DNA of 15,193 bases, taken from positions 1 through 15,193 of the forward strand of contig DJWE01000004.1 of NCBI GenBank assembly GCA_002441465.1, given 5' to 3'. Source of the stretch: Propionibacteriaceae bacterium UBA6238 (GTDB lineage: Bacteria; Actinomycetota; Actinomycetes; Propionibacteriales; Propionibacteriaceae). Both the position numbers and the translations under genes were made by a program. Each line of letters starts with the position of its first letter. Position 1 is the first letter of the stretch. The notes under the pieces were generated by a model that was given only the letters and a program-made list of their open reading frames with translations, did no database searches and was not told the DNA's origin. Shown here one piece after another: positions 1 to 8,100 of the stretch.

Positions 1-1
1 C

Positions 2-70
2 CTAGGGCCGCTGCCCGAAGGAGAGCGCGAGCGACTGGTCACGTTCTACCGCAATCGGTACAGCGCCTGA
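2..70 (+). CDS. C-terminal end of an unidentified protein (partial, runs off the left edge)
   Basis: The second frame is open from the window edge to a TGA at 68-70. It encodes a 22-residue tail that looks like real protein: charged and helix-forming, rich in Glu and Arg, ending in FYRNRYSA. The same-strand gene downstream begins only 58 bases later, so the two could be co-transcribed. The fragment is too short to assign a family. Confidence 0.5.
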   Translation, partial: LGPLPEGERERLVTFYRNRYSA

Positions 71-91
71 TCGCCAGTTGGGAGCTGAGCG

Positions 92-97
92 TATAGT
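92..97 (+). promoter_or_regulatory. Possible -10 promoter hexamer (TATAGT)
   Basis: TATAGT lies 32 bases before the GTG start at 129, in the 58-base gap after the upstream stop. It stands out in otherwise GC-rich sequence. No good TTGACA-like -35 box is seen 16-18 bases upstream, so this is weak and may be chance. Confidence 0.25.
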
Positions 98-114
98 GGA
101 ATTTCTGCCCTGTG

Positions 115-122
115 AAGGAGGG
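115..122 (+). promoter_or_regulatory. Strong Shine-Dalgarno sequence fixing the GTG start at 129
   Basis: AAGGAGGG ends 6 bases before GTG 129. The frame is also open upstream to a TTG at 78, but that codon has no comparable ribosome site. This site therefore decides the start and shortens the protein from 308 to 291 residues. Confidence 0.8.
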
Positions 123-128
123 TCGGCT

Positions 129-1004
129 GTGAGCAACCTGACGGGCCTGCCTCCGCTTCTCGCGGCCCGGATCTCGGACGAGCGGCCCGGCGCCGCGGAC
201 CTGGAGGTCAGGGCGGGCGATCTGTGGCTCATGTCGTGGGACGGCGCCTATCAAGGTCTCGTGTGCGTTGCTGCAGTCAAGCAGGGCTATTTCCTCGGAT
301 GGCCAGTCACACTGCCCGATGAGCCCGCGTTTGCCCCTGCACTGGTAGTGGATCACACCTCGCTAGGTCACCCGCTCTTGCTCTGGCCCACCCGGGAAAC
401 CGGTCTGGGGATGCACCTGCTCCACAGGCCACTGGGGACGCTCATCGATCCCCGGAACATCCAGCGGCTCGCGTGGGCATTGGAGGATGGCGAACGCCCG
501 GGGCTGCCCTTCGCCCAAGGGTCCGCAACGGCTGAGACGAGCGCCGAAGCGGACAAAGCGATGGTGGAGCGCTGGGCTGCACTGTGCTTCCACACCTGGC
601 CGGACATCACACCGAGGTACTTGTCGGAGACCAGCATCAAGGCTGCGGGGGGCACTTCCAAGCGCGCCGCCAAGTGTCTCGCTTTGGATCCCCCGGACCT
701 TCGTCCTCTCTGGACCGGAGTCGCTCCCGCGACCGAGGATCAGGTGAACGCACTGGCTGCGGACCTGGGCGTCGAGGCATCCGAGCTCCTGGCCGATGAC
801 CCATTGCGCGAAGCCGTGGACCGCTTGGCAGCGCCCACATTCAAGGAGCCGCTGCTGGAACTGGCGTCCCGGACGGGCATCACGGAAGGGGCCGCTCGGT
901 CCCGGGCAAGGGAACAGTATTCGCTGGCCGCGCGGGATGACTCGCTCAGAGTCAGCGACGGCCGACTCCTCGATGCCATCAAGCGAGCAGCGGAATCAGA
1001 GTGA
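129..1004 (+). CDS. Hypothetical protein with beta-rich N-terminus and helix-turn-helix-like C-terminus, partner of the ImmA/IrrE metallopeptidase
   Basis: This is a 291-residue soluble protein with no signal peptide or membrane segment. Residues about 25-105 look beta-rich (a GDLWLMSWDG stretch, then a PVTL strand and an LLLWPTRE strand). I recall this pattern from small-barrel domains in actinobacterial partners of ImmA/IrrE peptidases. The middle is a Ser/Ala/Glu-rich linker followed by helices. Residues 202-221 (TEDQVNALAADLGVEASELL) resemble the last helices of XRE-type DNA-binding domains, and residues about 240-275 form further Arg-rich helices. The stop overlaps the metallopeptidase start (GTGA), so the two are translationally coupled. 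A cleavable repressor or antitoxin-like partner is the natural inference, but the family was not identified with certainty and no complete HTH is obvious. Confidence 0.8.
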   Translation: MSNLTGLPPLLAARISDERPGAADLEVRAGDLWLMSWDGAYQGLVCVAAVKQGYFLGWPVTLPDEPAFAPALVVDHTSLGHPLLLWPTRETGLGMHLLHRPLGTLIDPRNIQRLAWALEDGERPGLPFAQGSATAETSAEADKAMVERWAALCFHTWPDITPRYLSETSIKAAGGTSKRAAKCLALDPPDLRPLWTGVAPATEDQVNALAADLGVEASELLADDPLREAVDRLAAPTFKEPLLELASRTGITEGAARSRAREQYSLAARDDSLRVSDGRLLDAIKRAAESE

Positions 1005-2002
1005 CCGCCTGGGCTGGGCTGCTCGCCCAGGGTCGCTATGGCGACATCGCGGCGGCCCTGATTGATGAGTGCGGCTTGGACCTGCAGGCGTTGAGCGAGT
1101 GCCCCTATCGCGTCATCGATCGGGTCGCCACCATCATCATCCAGGACCAGCTGGAGTCTCGCTGCGGAGGCGGTGGCTACTACAAGCCGCAGCCGCCCAC
1201 GATCTTTTTGCACCCCTCCATCGCAAGGCGCAACAACTTCACCCTCGTCCACGAACTCGGCCACCACCTCCAGCAGCACCATCCAGAGTTGGCATTCGAG
1301 TTGATGGACCTCTCTCCGCACGCCCGGAAGTTGGCCGAGGAGAAGATCAGTAATGAGGTGGCCAGCCAGATCCTGCTCCCGTGGTCGGAGGAACCGCTGG
1401 ATGCCCGCTTCGTGCATCCCGCCGAGCTGATGGCTGGCCTATTTTCCGCCTCGAGCGCTTCACGGTCGGCGGTGCTGGAACGGGTCATCGGCTTGCTGCC
1501 CGGGACGGCCAAGTGGATTCTCGTGGTGTCTGACCTGGAAGGTGTGGTGGAGCACGGACACAGCACCTACACCGACCTGCAACCGGCGAGGGGATCGCAC
1601 CAGCCGGGACTGAAGGCACTGGCCGAAGAGGCTGCGAGTGGGCCTGTTAGGCGCAGATTTCACGAGGGCATCCGCTACAAGACTGGCTCCGAACTGCACG
1701 AGATGTTGGCCGAAGCCGTCCTCGATCACGAGGGACGTTACCTCTTCGTAGCCCTGACCCCGGAGGCGAGGTTCGGCACTGGGCGGATGGATTGGCCCAC
1801 CTTCGAGTGCGCCAACCCGGCGTGCGGCAAGACGTTCGAGGCCAAGTGGGTCAAGCGCTACTGCGACAAGTGCGGCGATCCGGCGTGTTCCTGGTGTGAC
1901 CGGTGCAGTTGCGACCCCACAAACACGGGCGTCACCTGCGACAAGTGCTTCATGCCGTGGGCCCCGGCTGAGCTCGCAGCAGGACGTCACGACTGCTACT
2001 GA
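1001..2002 (+). CDS. ImmA/IrrE-family zinc metallopeptidase with cysteine-rich C-terminal domain
   Basis: This 333-residue protein starts at GTG 1001, overlapping the previous stop by 4 bases. Only a weak GGAA lies upstream, which points to translational coupling. The gluzincin motif HELGHH is at residues 84-89 (H84, E85, H88). The family's downstream E-x-x-x-N zinc-ligand motif is matched by E114-K-I-S-N118, followed by ILLP. Family members usually cleave an XRE-like repressor (ImmA acting on ImmR) or act in the DNA-damage response (IrrE acting on DdrO). The middle of the protein has no recognised motif. From C270 to C332 there are 11 cysteines, including several CxxC pairs, which probably bind two or more zinc ions. 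Such a tail is not part of the minimal family and could bind nucleic acid or a partner. The likely substrate is the upstream gene product, by position only. Confidence 0.88.
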   Translation: MTAWAGLLAQGRYGDIAAALIDECGLDLQALSECPYRVIDRVATIIIQDQLESRCGGGGYYKPQPPTIFLHPSIARRNNFTLVHELGHHLQQHHPELAFELMDLSPHARKLAEEKISNEVASQILLPWSEEPLDARFVHPAELMAGLFSASSASRSAVLERVIGLLPGTAKWILVVSDLEGVVEHGHSTYTDLQPARGSHQPGLKALAEEAASGPVRRRFHEGIRYKTGSELHEMLAEAVLDHEGRYLFVALTPEARFGTGRMDWPTFECANPACGKTFEAKWVKRYCDKCGDPACSWCDRCSCDPTNTGVTCDKCFMPWAPAELAAGRHDCY

Positions 2003-2326
2003 CCTGAGTCGGACGTCGAGCCAAGTCGCATCGGTCTCGATGACAATCAGCTCGCGGGAGAGTCCCTCCATGCAAGCGGCGGTGCTGCCGACAGCGCGTA
2101 GCCGGCCTTCCCGATGGTTTCGCTTCCCCATCAAGCATGAGCGGGCCGAACATCGCTGCGGATGACGTGCAGAGCATCGGTCCGTTCCGAGTCCCGGCCT
2201 CCCATTCCCTGATGCAGGTCCAGCCGGAGGGCGAGGTCCCGGAACCATCCCCCGGGCACCAGGCAGAACCGAGTACCCGCAAGGTCGATATGGTGGGGTC
2301 CACACAGCCATCAAGGGGGATAGATC
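2003..2326 (+). other. 324-base intergenic region before the helicase-methylase operon
   Basis: No convincing gene, tRNA or clear terminator was seen. Minus-strand frames are partly open across it, and one (about 2310 to 2140) has protein-like composition but no start and an early stop, so it could be a decayed fragment. A TATGGT at 2289-2294 is a possible -10 box without a good -35. A CCCGG/CCGGG inverted repeat around 2238-2256 is too short to call a terminator. The operon promoter is expected here. Confidence 0.4.
2313..2320 (+). promoter_or_regulatory. Shine-Dalgarno sequence for the SNF2 helicase GTG start
   Basis: AAGGGGGA lies 6 bases before GTG 2327, the first start codon of the open frame. 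It supports a GTG start, after which the protein reads directly into an N-terminal domain typical of DrmD-like helicases. Confidence 0.7.
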
Positions 2327-5173
2327 GTGCTTCACGAGGTCACGAGCATCACTGACGACCTGCTCGTGCCCGGCAAGGTCATCCGCATGCGCGAGCGTCT
2401 TTGGCGCGTCGACTACCGCGATGGGCAGGTGTTCAGCGCTACCGCCCTCGACGGCCGCGACACCGCCCCAGCCAGGTTCCACACCCGCCTGGAGGACGTG
2501 CAGCCGGGCTCGTTGCCGTTCCCGGACGCGGCCACCGTCGGGGATGCGTCTGAACAGGCGCTGCTGCTGGACGCGTACAAGTTCTCCCTGCTGCACGGCA
2601 CCGCGCCCATCCTCGGCCTGCAACGGTCGCGGGCGATCCCGACCGACTTCCAGATCGTGCCCCTGCTGATGGCGTTGAACGCCGAACGGGTGAGGCTCCT
2701 CATCGCTGACGACGTGGGCACCGGCAAGACTGTGGAGGCGGGTCTGATCCTGTCCGAGCTACTCGCCCGCGGCCGGGGCCGACGCATCCTGCTGTGCGTG
2801 CCAGCGAACCTTCGCGACCAGTGGCGGGACACGCTCGACACCATGTTCCACATCGACGCGACCGTGGTCGCCGGCCACCTTCTACCCGCCCTCGAACGGA
2901 AACTCCTCCCCGGACAGAGCGTGTGGGCCGCCCACGATGTTGTGATCGCGAGCATCGACTACCTGAAGACCCGCACCGAGGAGGTGCTGGCACACCAATG
3001 GGACGCGCTCGTCGTCGACGAGGCCCACCTCGCAGCAGCCCCGCACGCGTTCGCGGGAAGGTCCTCCACCGACATGGAACGGCACGCCTTTGTCCGGACC
3101 GCCGCCGCCAGGTGCCGGCATCTGCTGCTGCTGACCGCGACCCCGCACAACGGGTACAGCGACTCTTACCAGTCGCTGTTCGAGATGCTCGACCCGACCC
3201 TGGTCACCGACACCGCGTTCGGGCGCAAACTCAACCGCACACGAGCTCGCGAGTCCCACGTCGTCCAACGACGACGCGCCGACATCGAAGCCTGGTACGG
3301 CCAGCGCGGTACGAAGTCCCCGTTCCCGGCCCGCAACTCCGACGAAGTGATCGTCTCCCTCAAACGCAGCCCTGACCTGCGCGCGCTCATCGACGAGTTG
3401 ACCGGCTACACCGGCGACCTGTACGGCGCATCCAACACCAGCATCGGCAAATGGGTCGCCGCGCACTTGCACAAGCGGCTGCTGTCCAGCCCCGCCGCAT
3501 TCCGCGTCAGCATCGACAACCGGCTGAACGCGATCCGCCGCCAGGCCGCGCTCGACCTCGGCGACCAGGCTGCCCGCGCAGCCGCAGACGCCACCACCGA
3601 CCAGGTGTTCACTGAGGACGACGAGCTCGACGCCGCCCACCTGACCGCCCGCGTAGACCTGCCCCACAACGCCGAACTCTCCCGTCTGCAAACCATCAAG
3701 GACCTCGCCGCGAAGGTCACCCCGGCCAAGGACCCGAAACTCGCCGAGCTCCTGCGGCTCCTCCCCGAGCGCATGGACGCCCACCCGAACGCGCGCCGCG
3801 TGCTCGTGTTCACCAAGTTCAAGGACACCCTCGACTACCTGGAGAAGAACCTCACCCGAGCCGTCGGCAAGGCGAAGGGCGGCCTGCCCGACAGCACGCG
3901 CATCTTCACCATCTACGGCGATATGAACCTCGCCCAGCGCAACGCCACGTTCGCCGAGTTCGAGGCCACCGAGCAGGCGGTGCTCGTCGCGACAGACTGC
4001 ATCAGCGAAGGCGTGAACCTGCAACGGGCGTGCGCCGAGCTCATCCACTACGAGCTGCCGTGGAACCCGAACCGGATCGAGCAACGCAACGGCCGAATCG
4101 ACCGGTTCCAGCAGCGGGAACCGTTCGTCGGTATCCGCACCCTCGTCCTCGACGACGCCCTCGACGCGAGCCTGCTCTACCTGATCGTTCAGAAGTCCGA
4201 GCAGATCCGCGCCGACTACGGGTTCGTGCCCCCGTTCCTCGCGAATAGCGACATCCTGCTGTACCTGTCAGACCCCGGCACGGCGTTCCGGGCGAAGCTC
4301 CGTGCCTCTGGGCACCTGCAACCGACCCTGTTCGACGAGTCCGTCCTGCTTGAGTCGGATCCCGAACTGGCCCGGCTCACCGAGGAGAGCGTCGCAGACA
4401 CCGAGGTGCTCGAGCGTGTCAAGGAGGAGTCGTTCTACGGGCAGACCGGCATCTCCCTGACCTCAATCGAGGAAGCCCTGAACGAGTCCCGCCAGGTGAC
4501 CGGCACCACCGACCAGGTCGAGAAGTTCACCCTCGCAGCTCTCCGTCACCGGCACGCGACCGTCACCACCCACGGCAACGTGCACACCGTCACGGCAGCA
4601 CCCTCCACCGTGGAAGACCTCGCCCCGGCCGGGCACAGGTTCACGTTCGACACCGGCCTCGGCGTGGACGACCCGACCCTCGACGTGGTCGACCTCGCCC
4701 ACCCCCTGCTGCGCCGGCTCATCGACCTCACTTTGGACGAGGCCCGCCTGCCAGAGTGCCGTGGCCGGGTCGCCGCCCACAACGCCGTCCTCGACACCGG
4801 CCGGGCCGCAGTCCTGCACGTCCTGTTTCGGTACGTCGCCAACGCCGACCCGCCCGTCCTCCTCGAAGAACTCGTGCCCCTCGCGCACCGCACCAGCGAC
4901 CCCGGACAGGCGTTGGACGCCACCGCTGTGCTGTCCGCCGAACCCGGACGTGGTGCGCCATTCGTCGGCGACGTGCGCGACGATGCCGCCGACATCCTCT
5001 CCGATCCCGATCTGGACGGCCGCCTCGACGAGGTTTCCGCGCAACGCGCCACCCTGCTCGCCCAACGGCACGGGCGGCTGACCGCAGCGTGGGCCGAGGG
5101 ACTGGCGGACGTGCAACCCACCTCCCACGACCTGGTCGCGATCACCCTCGTCTACCCGGAGGTGGCGCGATGA
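2327..5173 (+). CDS. SNF2-like superfamily 2 helicase, DISARM DrmD-like
   Basis: This 948-residue cytoplasmic protein belongs to the RapA/SNF2 branch of DNA-dependent ATPases. About 100 residues of small-domain sequence precede the ATPase core. The Walker A motif is DDVGTGKT at residues 128-135, the DEAH box is at 231-234 and motif III (TATPHN) at 270-275. The second RecA lobe carries RVLVFTKF, then ATDCISEGVNLQ, and the arginine-finger motif EQRNGRIDR at 585-593. The Q-I-V-P-L-L-M-A-L lead-in, the DDVGTGKT form and the EQRNGRIDR form match what I know of DrmD and related defence-island helicases, and the length fits. The last 300 residues have no motif I can name. The stop overlaps the methylase start (ATGA). 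It would be expected to translocate on or remodel DNA with the methylase system. A non-DISARM SNF2 protein from another modification system is the alternative. Confidence 0.92.
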   Translation: MLHEVTSITDDLLVPGKVIRMRERLWRVDYRDGQVFSATALDGRDTAPARFHTRLEDVQPGSLPFPDAATVGDASEQALLLDAYKFSLLHGTAPILGLQRSRAIPTDFQIVPLLMALNAERVRLLIADDVGTGKTVEAGLILSELLARGRGRRILLCVPANLRDQWRDTLDTMFHIDATVVAGHLLPALERKLLPGQSVWAAHDVVIASIDYLKTRTEEVLAHQWDALVVDEAHLAAAPHAFAGRSSTDMERHAFVRTAAARCRHLLLLTATPHNGYSDSYQSLFEMLDPTLVTDTAFGRKLNRTRARESHVVQRRRADIEAWYGQRGTKSPFPARNSDEVIVSLKRSPDLRALIDELTGYTGDLYGASNTSIGKWVAAHLHKRLLSSPAAFRVSIDNRLNAIRRQAALDLGDQAARAAADATTDQVFTEDDELDAAHLTARVDLPHNAELSRLQTIKDLAAKVTPAKDPKLAELLRLLPERMDAHPNARRVLVFTKFKDTLDYLEKNLTRAVGKAKGGLPDSTRIFTIYGDMNLAQRNATFAEFEATEQAVLVATDCISEGVNLQRACAELIHYELPWNPNRIEQRNGRIDRFQQREPFVGIRTLVLDDALDASLLYLIVQKSEQIRADYGFVPPFLANSDILLYLSDPGTAFRAKLRASGHLQPTLFDESVLLESDPELARLTEESVADTEVLERVKEESFYGQTGISLTSIEEALNESRQVTGTTDQVEKFTLAALRHRHATVTTHGNVHTVTAAPSTVEDLAPAGHRFTFDTGLGVDDPTLDVVDLAHPLLRRLIDLTLDEARLPECRGRVAAHNAVLDTGRAAVLHVLFRYVANADPPVLLEELVPLAHRTSDPGQALDATAVLSAEPGRGAPFVGDVRDDAADILSDPDLDGRLDEVSAQRATLLAQRHGRLTAAWAEGLADVQPTSHDLVAITLVYPEVAR
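5158..5163 (+). promoter_or_regulatory. Shine-Dalgarno sequence for the methyltransferase, inside the helicase gene
   Basis: GGAGGT sits in the last codons of the helicase gene, 6 bases before ATG 5170. It fixes the methylase start; the same frame is open far upstream (to about 4756), but that extension is Arg/Pro-rich shadow sequence inside the helicase gene. Confidence 0.8.
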
Positions 5174-8100
5174 CCGATGTGAGCCTGATCCACACCAGCG
5201 GCGGCCTCATCGGCGACGTGATCACCGACAGCCTCCGCCAGTCCACCGTCGACGGGGACGCGAAGTTCCTCGCCGACCCGTCCACGTTCACCGACCGCGA
5301 CGGGGTCCCACCCACCCGCACTCAGCTCTCCGCCGACCTTGAGGCTGCATTCCGGGCGTGTGTCGCCCTCTGGTCCGCGTACGCCGCCGAGCTCGACGGC
5401 GACATGGATGTGTCCCGCGTCCGGGAGAAGCTCGTCCTGCCCATGCTCGACCTGTTCGGGTTCACCCCCGTTTACCAGCGCGCGAAACTGCCCGCCGGGG
5501 ATCGGAGGTGGACCGTGTCACACCTCGGCTGGGACGGCCCGGACGCGCCCCCCGTGAGCGTGCTCGCCGTCGCCGACCTCGACGCGCGCGAGGGCCGGGC
5601 CCGTTCCGCCCACGAGGAACTGCAGGGCTACCTGAACGCCGCGACGGCCCGGTGGGGGCTGCTCACGAACGGACGGGTGCTGCGACTGCTCCGGGACTAC
5701 CACCACACACGCACGCGCGGCTACGTCGAGTTCGACCTGGCCGCCATGTTCGAGGCCGGCTCCTACCCGGACTTCCTCGCCCTCTGGCGGCTCTGCCACG
5801 CGTCCCGGTTCCTCCCCCAGACCGGCGGTGCAGACACCGAATCAAGCGACACGGGCGACGAGGACACGCGGACCGACGACGACGCGGGCGACGACGACAC
5901 CGCCGCTTCCGCCGCGCCCGAGGGACCCGACAGCACCCTGCTGGAACGGCTGCACGCGAAGGCGCTCACCGCCGGGGTCGCCGCCGGCAAACGGCTCCAA
6001 CCGCAGGTGCGGCAAGCCATCAGCCTCCTCGCGAACGGCCTGATCGAAGGGACGCCGGGCCTGCGGGATCAGGTGACCTCGAACCCCGACATGGGCCGCG
6101 ACCTGTACCGGGAACTGCTCACCGTGCTCTACCGGGTCCTGTTCCTCTTGTTCGCCGAACAACGCGGCATGCTCAACTGCGCCGACCCGCTCTATGACGA
6201 GACGTACAGCCTCACCCGGCTCCGCGCCACCTCCACGACCGGTCGGGCCGAACCGCGCCGCATGGACCTGTGGGAAGGGCTGAAGACCACGTTCCGGGCC
6301 TTCTCAGACGAGGATAACGCCGCAGCACTCGGCGTCTACCCGTACAACGGGTTCCTGTTTGACCTGACCCGCACCCCGCTCACCACCGGCGGCCGGATCG
6401 CGAACACCTACCTGACCCGCGCGATCCAATCGCTCACCACCGTCACCGTGGGCGGCACCAGCATGCACGTCGACTACCGCAACCTCGGCGTCGAAGAACT
6501 CGGCGCCGTGTACGAGTCCCTGCTCGACTACACCCTCGCGGTGGCCGGCACCGCCACCTTCGACGACGACAACAAGAACGTCGCACCGGGCCAGGCGTAC
6601 CTCGCCCGGATCAGCATCGAACGAGCCGACCTCGCCTCGTTCTACACGCCCACAGACCTCGTGGACCTCCTGCTCACCCGATCCCTCGACCCGCTCATCG
6701 AACAACGTCTCGCGGACGCCGGCGACGACCGCCAGGCGCAGGTGGACGCGATTCTCGACCTGAAGGTCATCGACCCGGCCTGCGGGTCCGCCGCCATCCT
6801 CGTCGGCGCGCTTGATCGGCTCGCGTACGCAGTCGCGAAAGCCCGCAGTAACCCCCACGAGCCACTCCCCCAAGACCTTGCACACGCCCGCCGCGAAGTG
6901 CTCCAGTCGTGCATCTACGGCGCGGAGAAGGACCCGTTCGCGGCCGAGCTCGCCAAGGTCGCACTGTGGATCCACTGCGTCGTCCCCGACCAGCCGCTCA
7001 CGTTCCTCGACCACCACATCGTCTGTGGCGACAGCCTCGTCGGCTGGCCCCTCCTGAACGTGCCCACCCGCATCGAGAACGCCGCCTTCCAAGTCACCGG
7101 GGTAAAAGGCCCGTTCGCCAGCCGCCTCACACGGGCACTGAACGACAACAAAGGGTTCACCGCCGGCTACGGGGACCTGTTTCAAAACGACACCGTCGAG
7201 TTCACCCTCACCCTGCCCGAGGCGCTCCATGGCCCCGAGCACACCCCCGCGCACGTCCGCGCCAAGTCGCAGGCATTCCGCGACTGGCAGGCCAGCCCCA
7301 AGTACGCCACCTGGAAGCAAACCGCCGACATCTGGACCGCCGCCCACTTCTGGACCGACGGGGACACGCACGCCATCCCGACCAGTCGCGCCTACTCCGC
7401 TGCCCTCGACGGCCACCCGGACCCCGACACCGCCGCAGTAGCGGCGAGAATCCTCGCCGATATCAACCCCATCCACTGGCCCCTCGCCTTCCCCGAGATC
7501 CACGCCCGAGGCGGCTTCGACCTGGTGATCGGCAACCCTCCGTGGGAGCAGTACAAGGGCGAGGAACAACCGTTCTTCCGACAGCACCTGCCACGCATCG
7601 CCGCCATGACGAGCGAAACGCGCAAGAAGGCCATCGCAGACCTCGAGCACACCGACCCCACCATGTATGCTCGTTGGAAGACCTACCAAGCTGGGCAAGG
7701 CCGATTGGCCCACTTCGCGAAGTCAAGCGGCCGGTACACCCGCACACCCAACGAGGCGAACACGTACGTTCTCTTCACCGAGTTCGCCGCCGACTCCAGC
7801 TCCCACGTCGGACTCATCGTCAAGTCCGGCATCGCCACCGATGCGGCGCAGTCGCCGGTCTGGAAACGTCTGCTCGGCCAGCGCCGCGTCCGTGCGGTCT
7901 TCGACATGGTGAACCAGGAACCGTCCGGAAAACGTGTCTTCCCTGCCGTGGCGGCGGTGGAGAGGTTCTCGGTCCTGGTGCTGGGACCCAGCGCCCACGA
8001 GCCATTGCGCGCGAGCATGCTGAGTTTCGGTGTCGCCGAGGCTGCCAAGGCTGTCATGGTGGAGTGGTCTAGTGAGAGGCTGAGGCAGGTATCTCCGCGG

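Noticed and set aside
1460..2623. 387-codon - strand frame spanning the peptidase gene, gap and helicase start
   Set aside because: It overlaps two well-supported + strand genes and has no family motif; only the part in the gap was kept as a possible relic.
2882..4084. 400-codon open frame on the - strand inside the SNF2 helicase gene
   Set aside because: It covers the DEAH box and motif V of the real gene and has no recognisable domain of its own.
4756..5169. In-frame 138-codon upstream extension of the methylase
   Set aside because: The extension lies wholly within the helicase gene, is Arg/Pro-rich low-quality sequence, and the ATG at 5170 has a good ribosome site and an ATGA overlap.
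5845..5905. GAC-rich repetitive stretch as a microsatellite
   Set aside because: It is explained by the Asp-rich linker of the methylase and has no regular repeat unit.
6304..7713. 469-codon open frame on the - strand inside the methylase gene
   Set aside because: It overlaps the SAM-binding region of a clearly real gene and shows only shadow composition.
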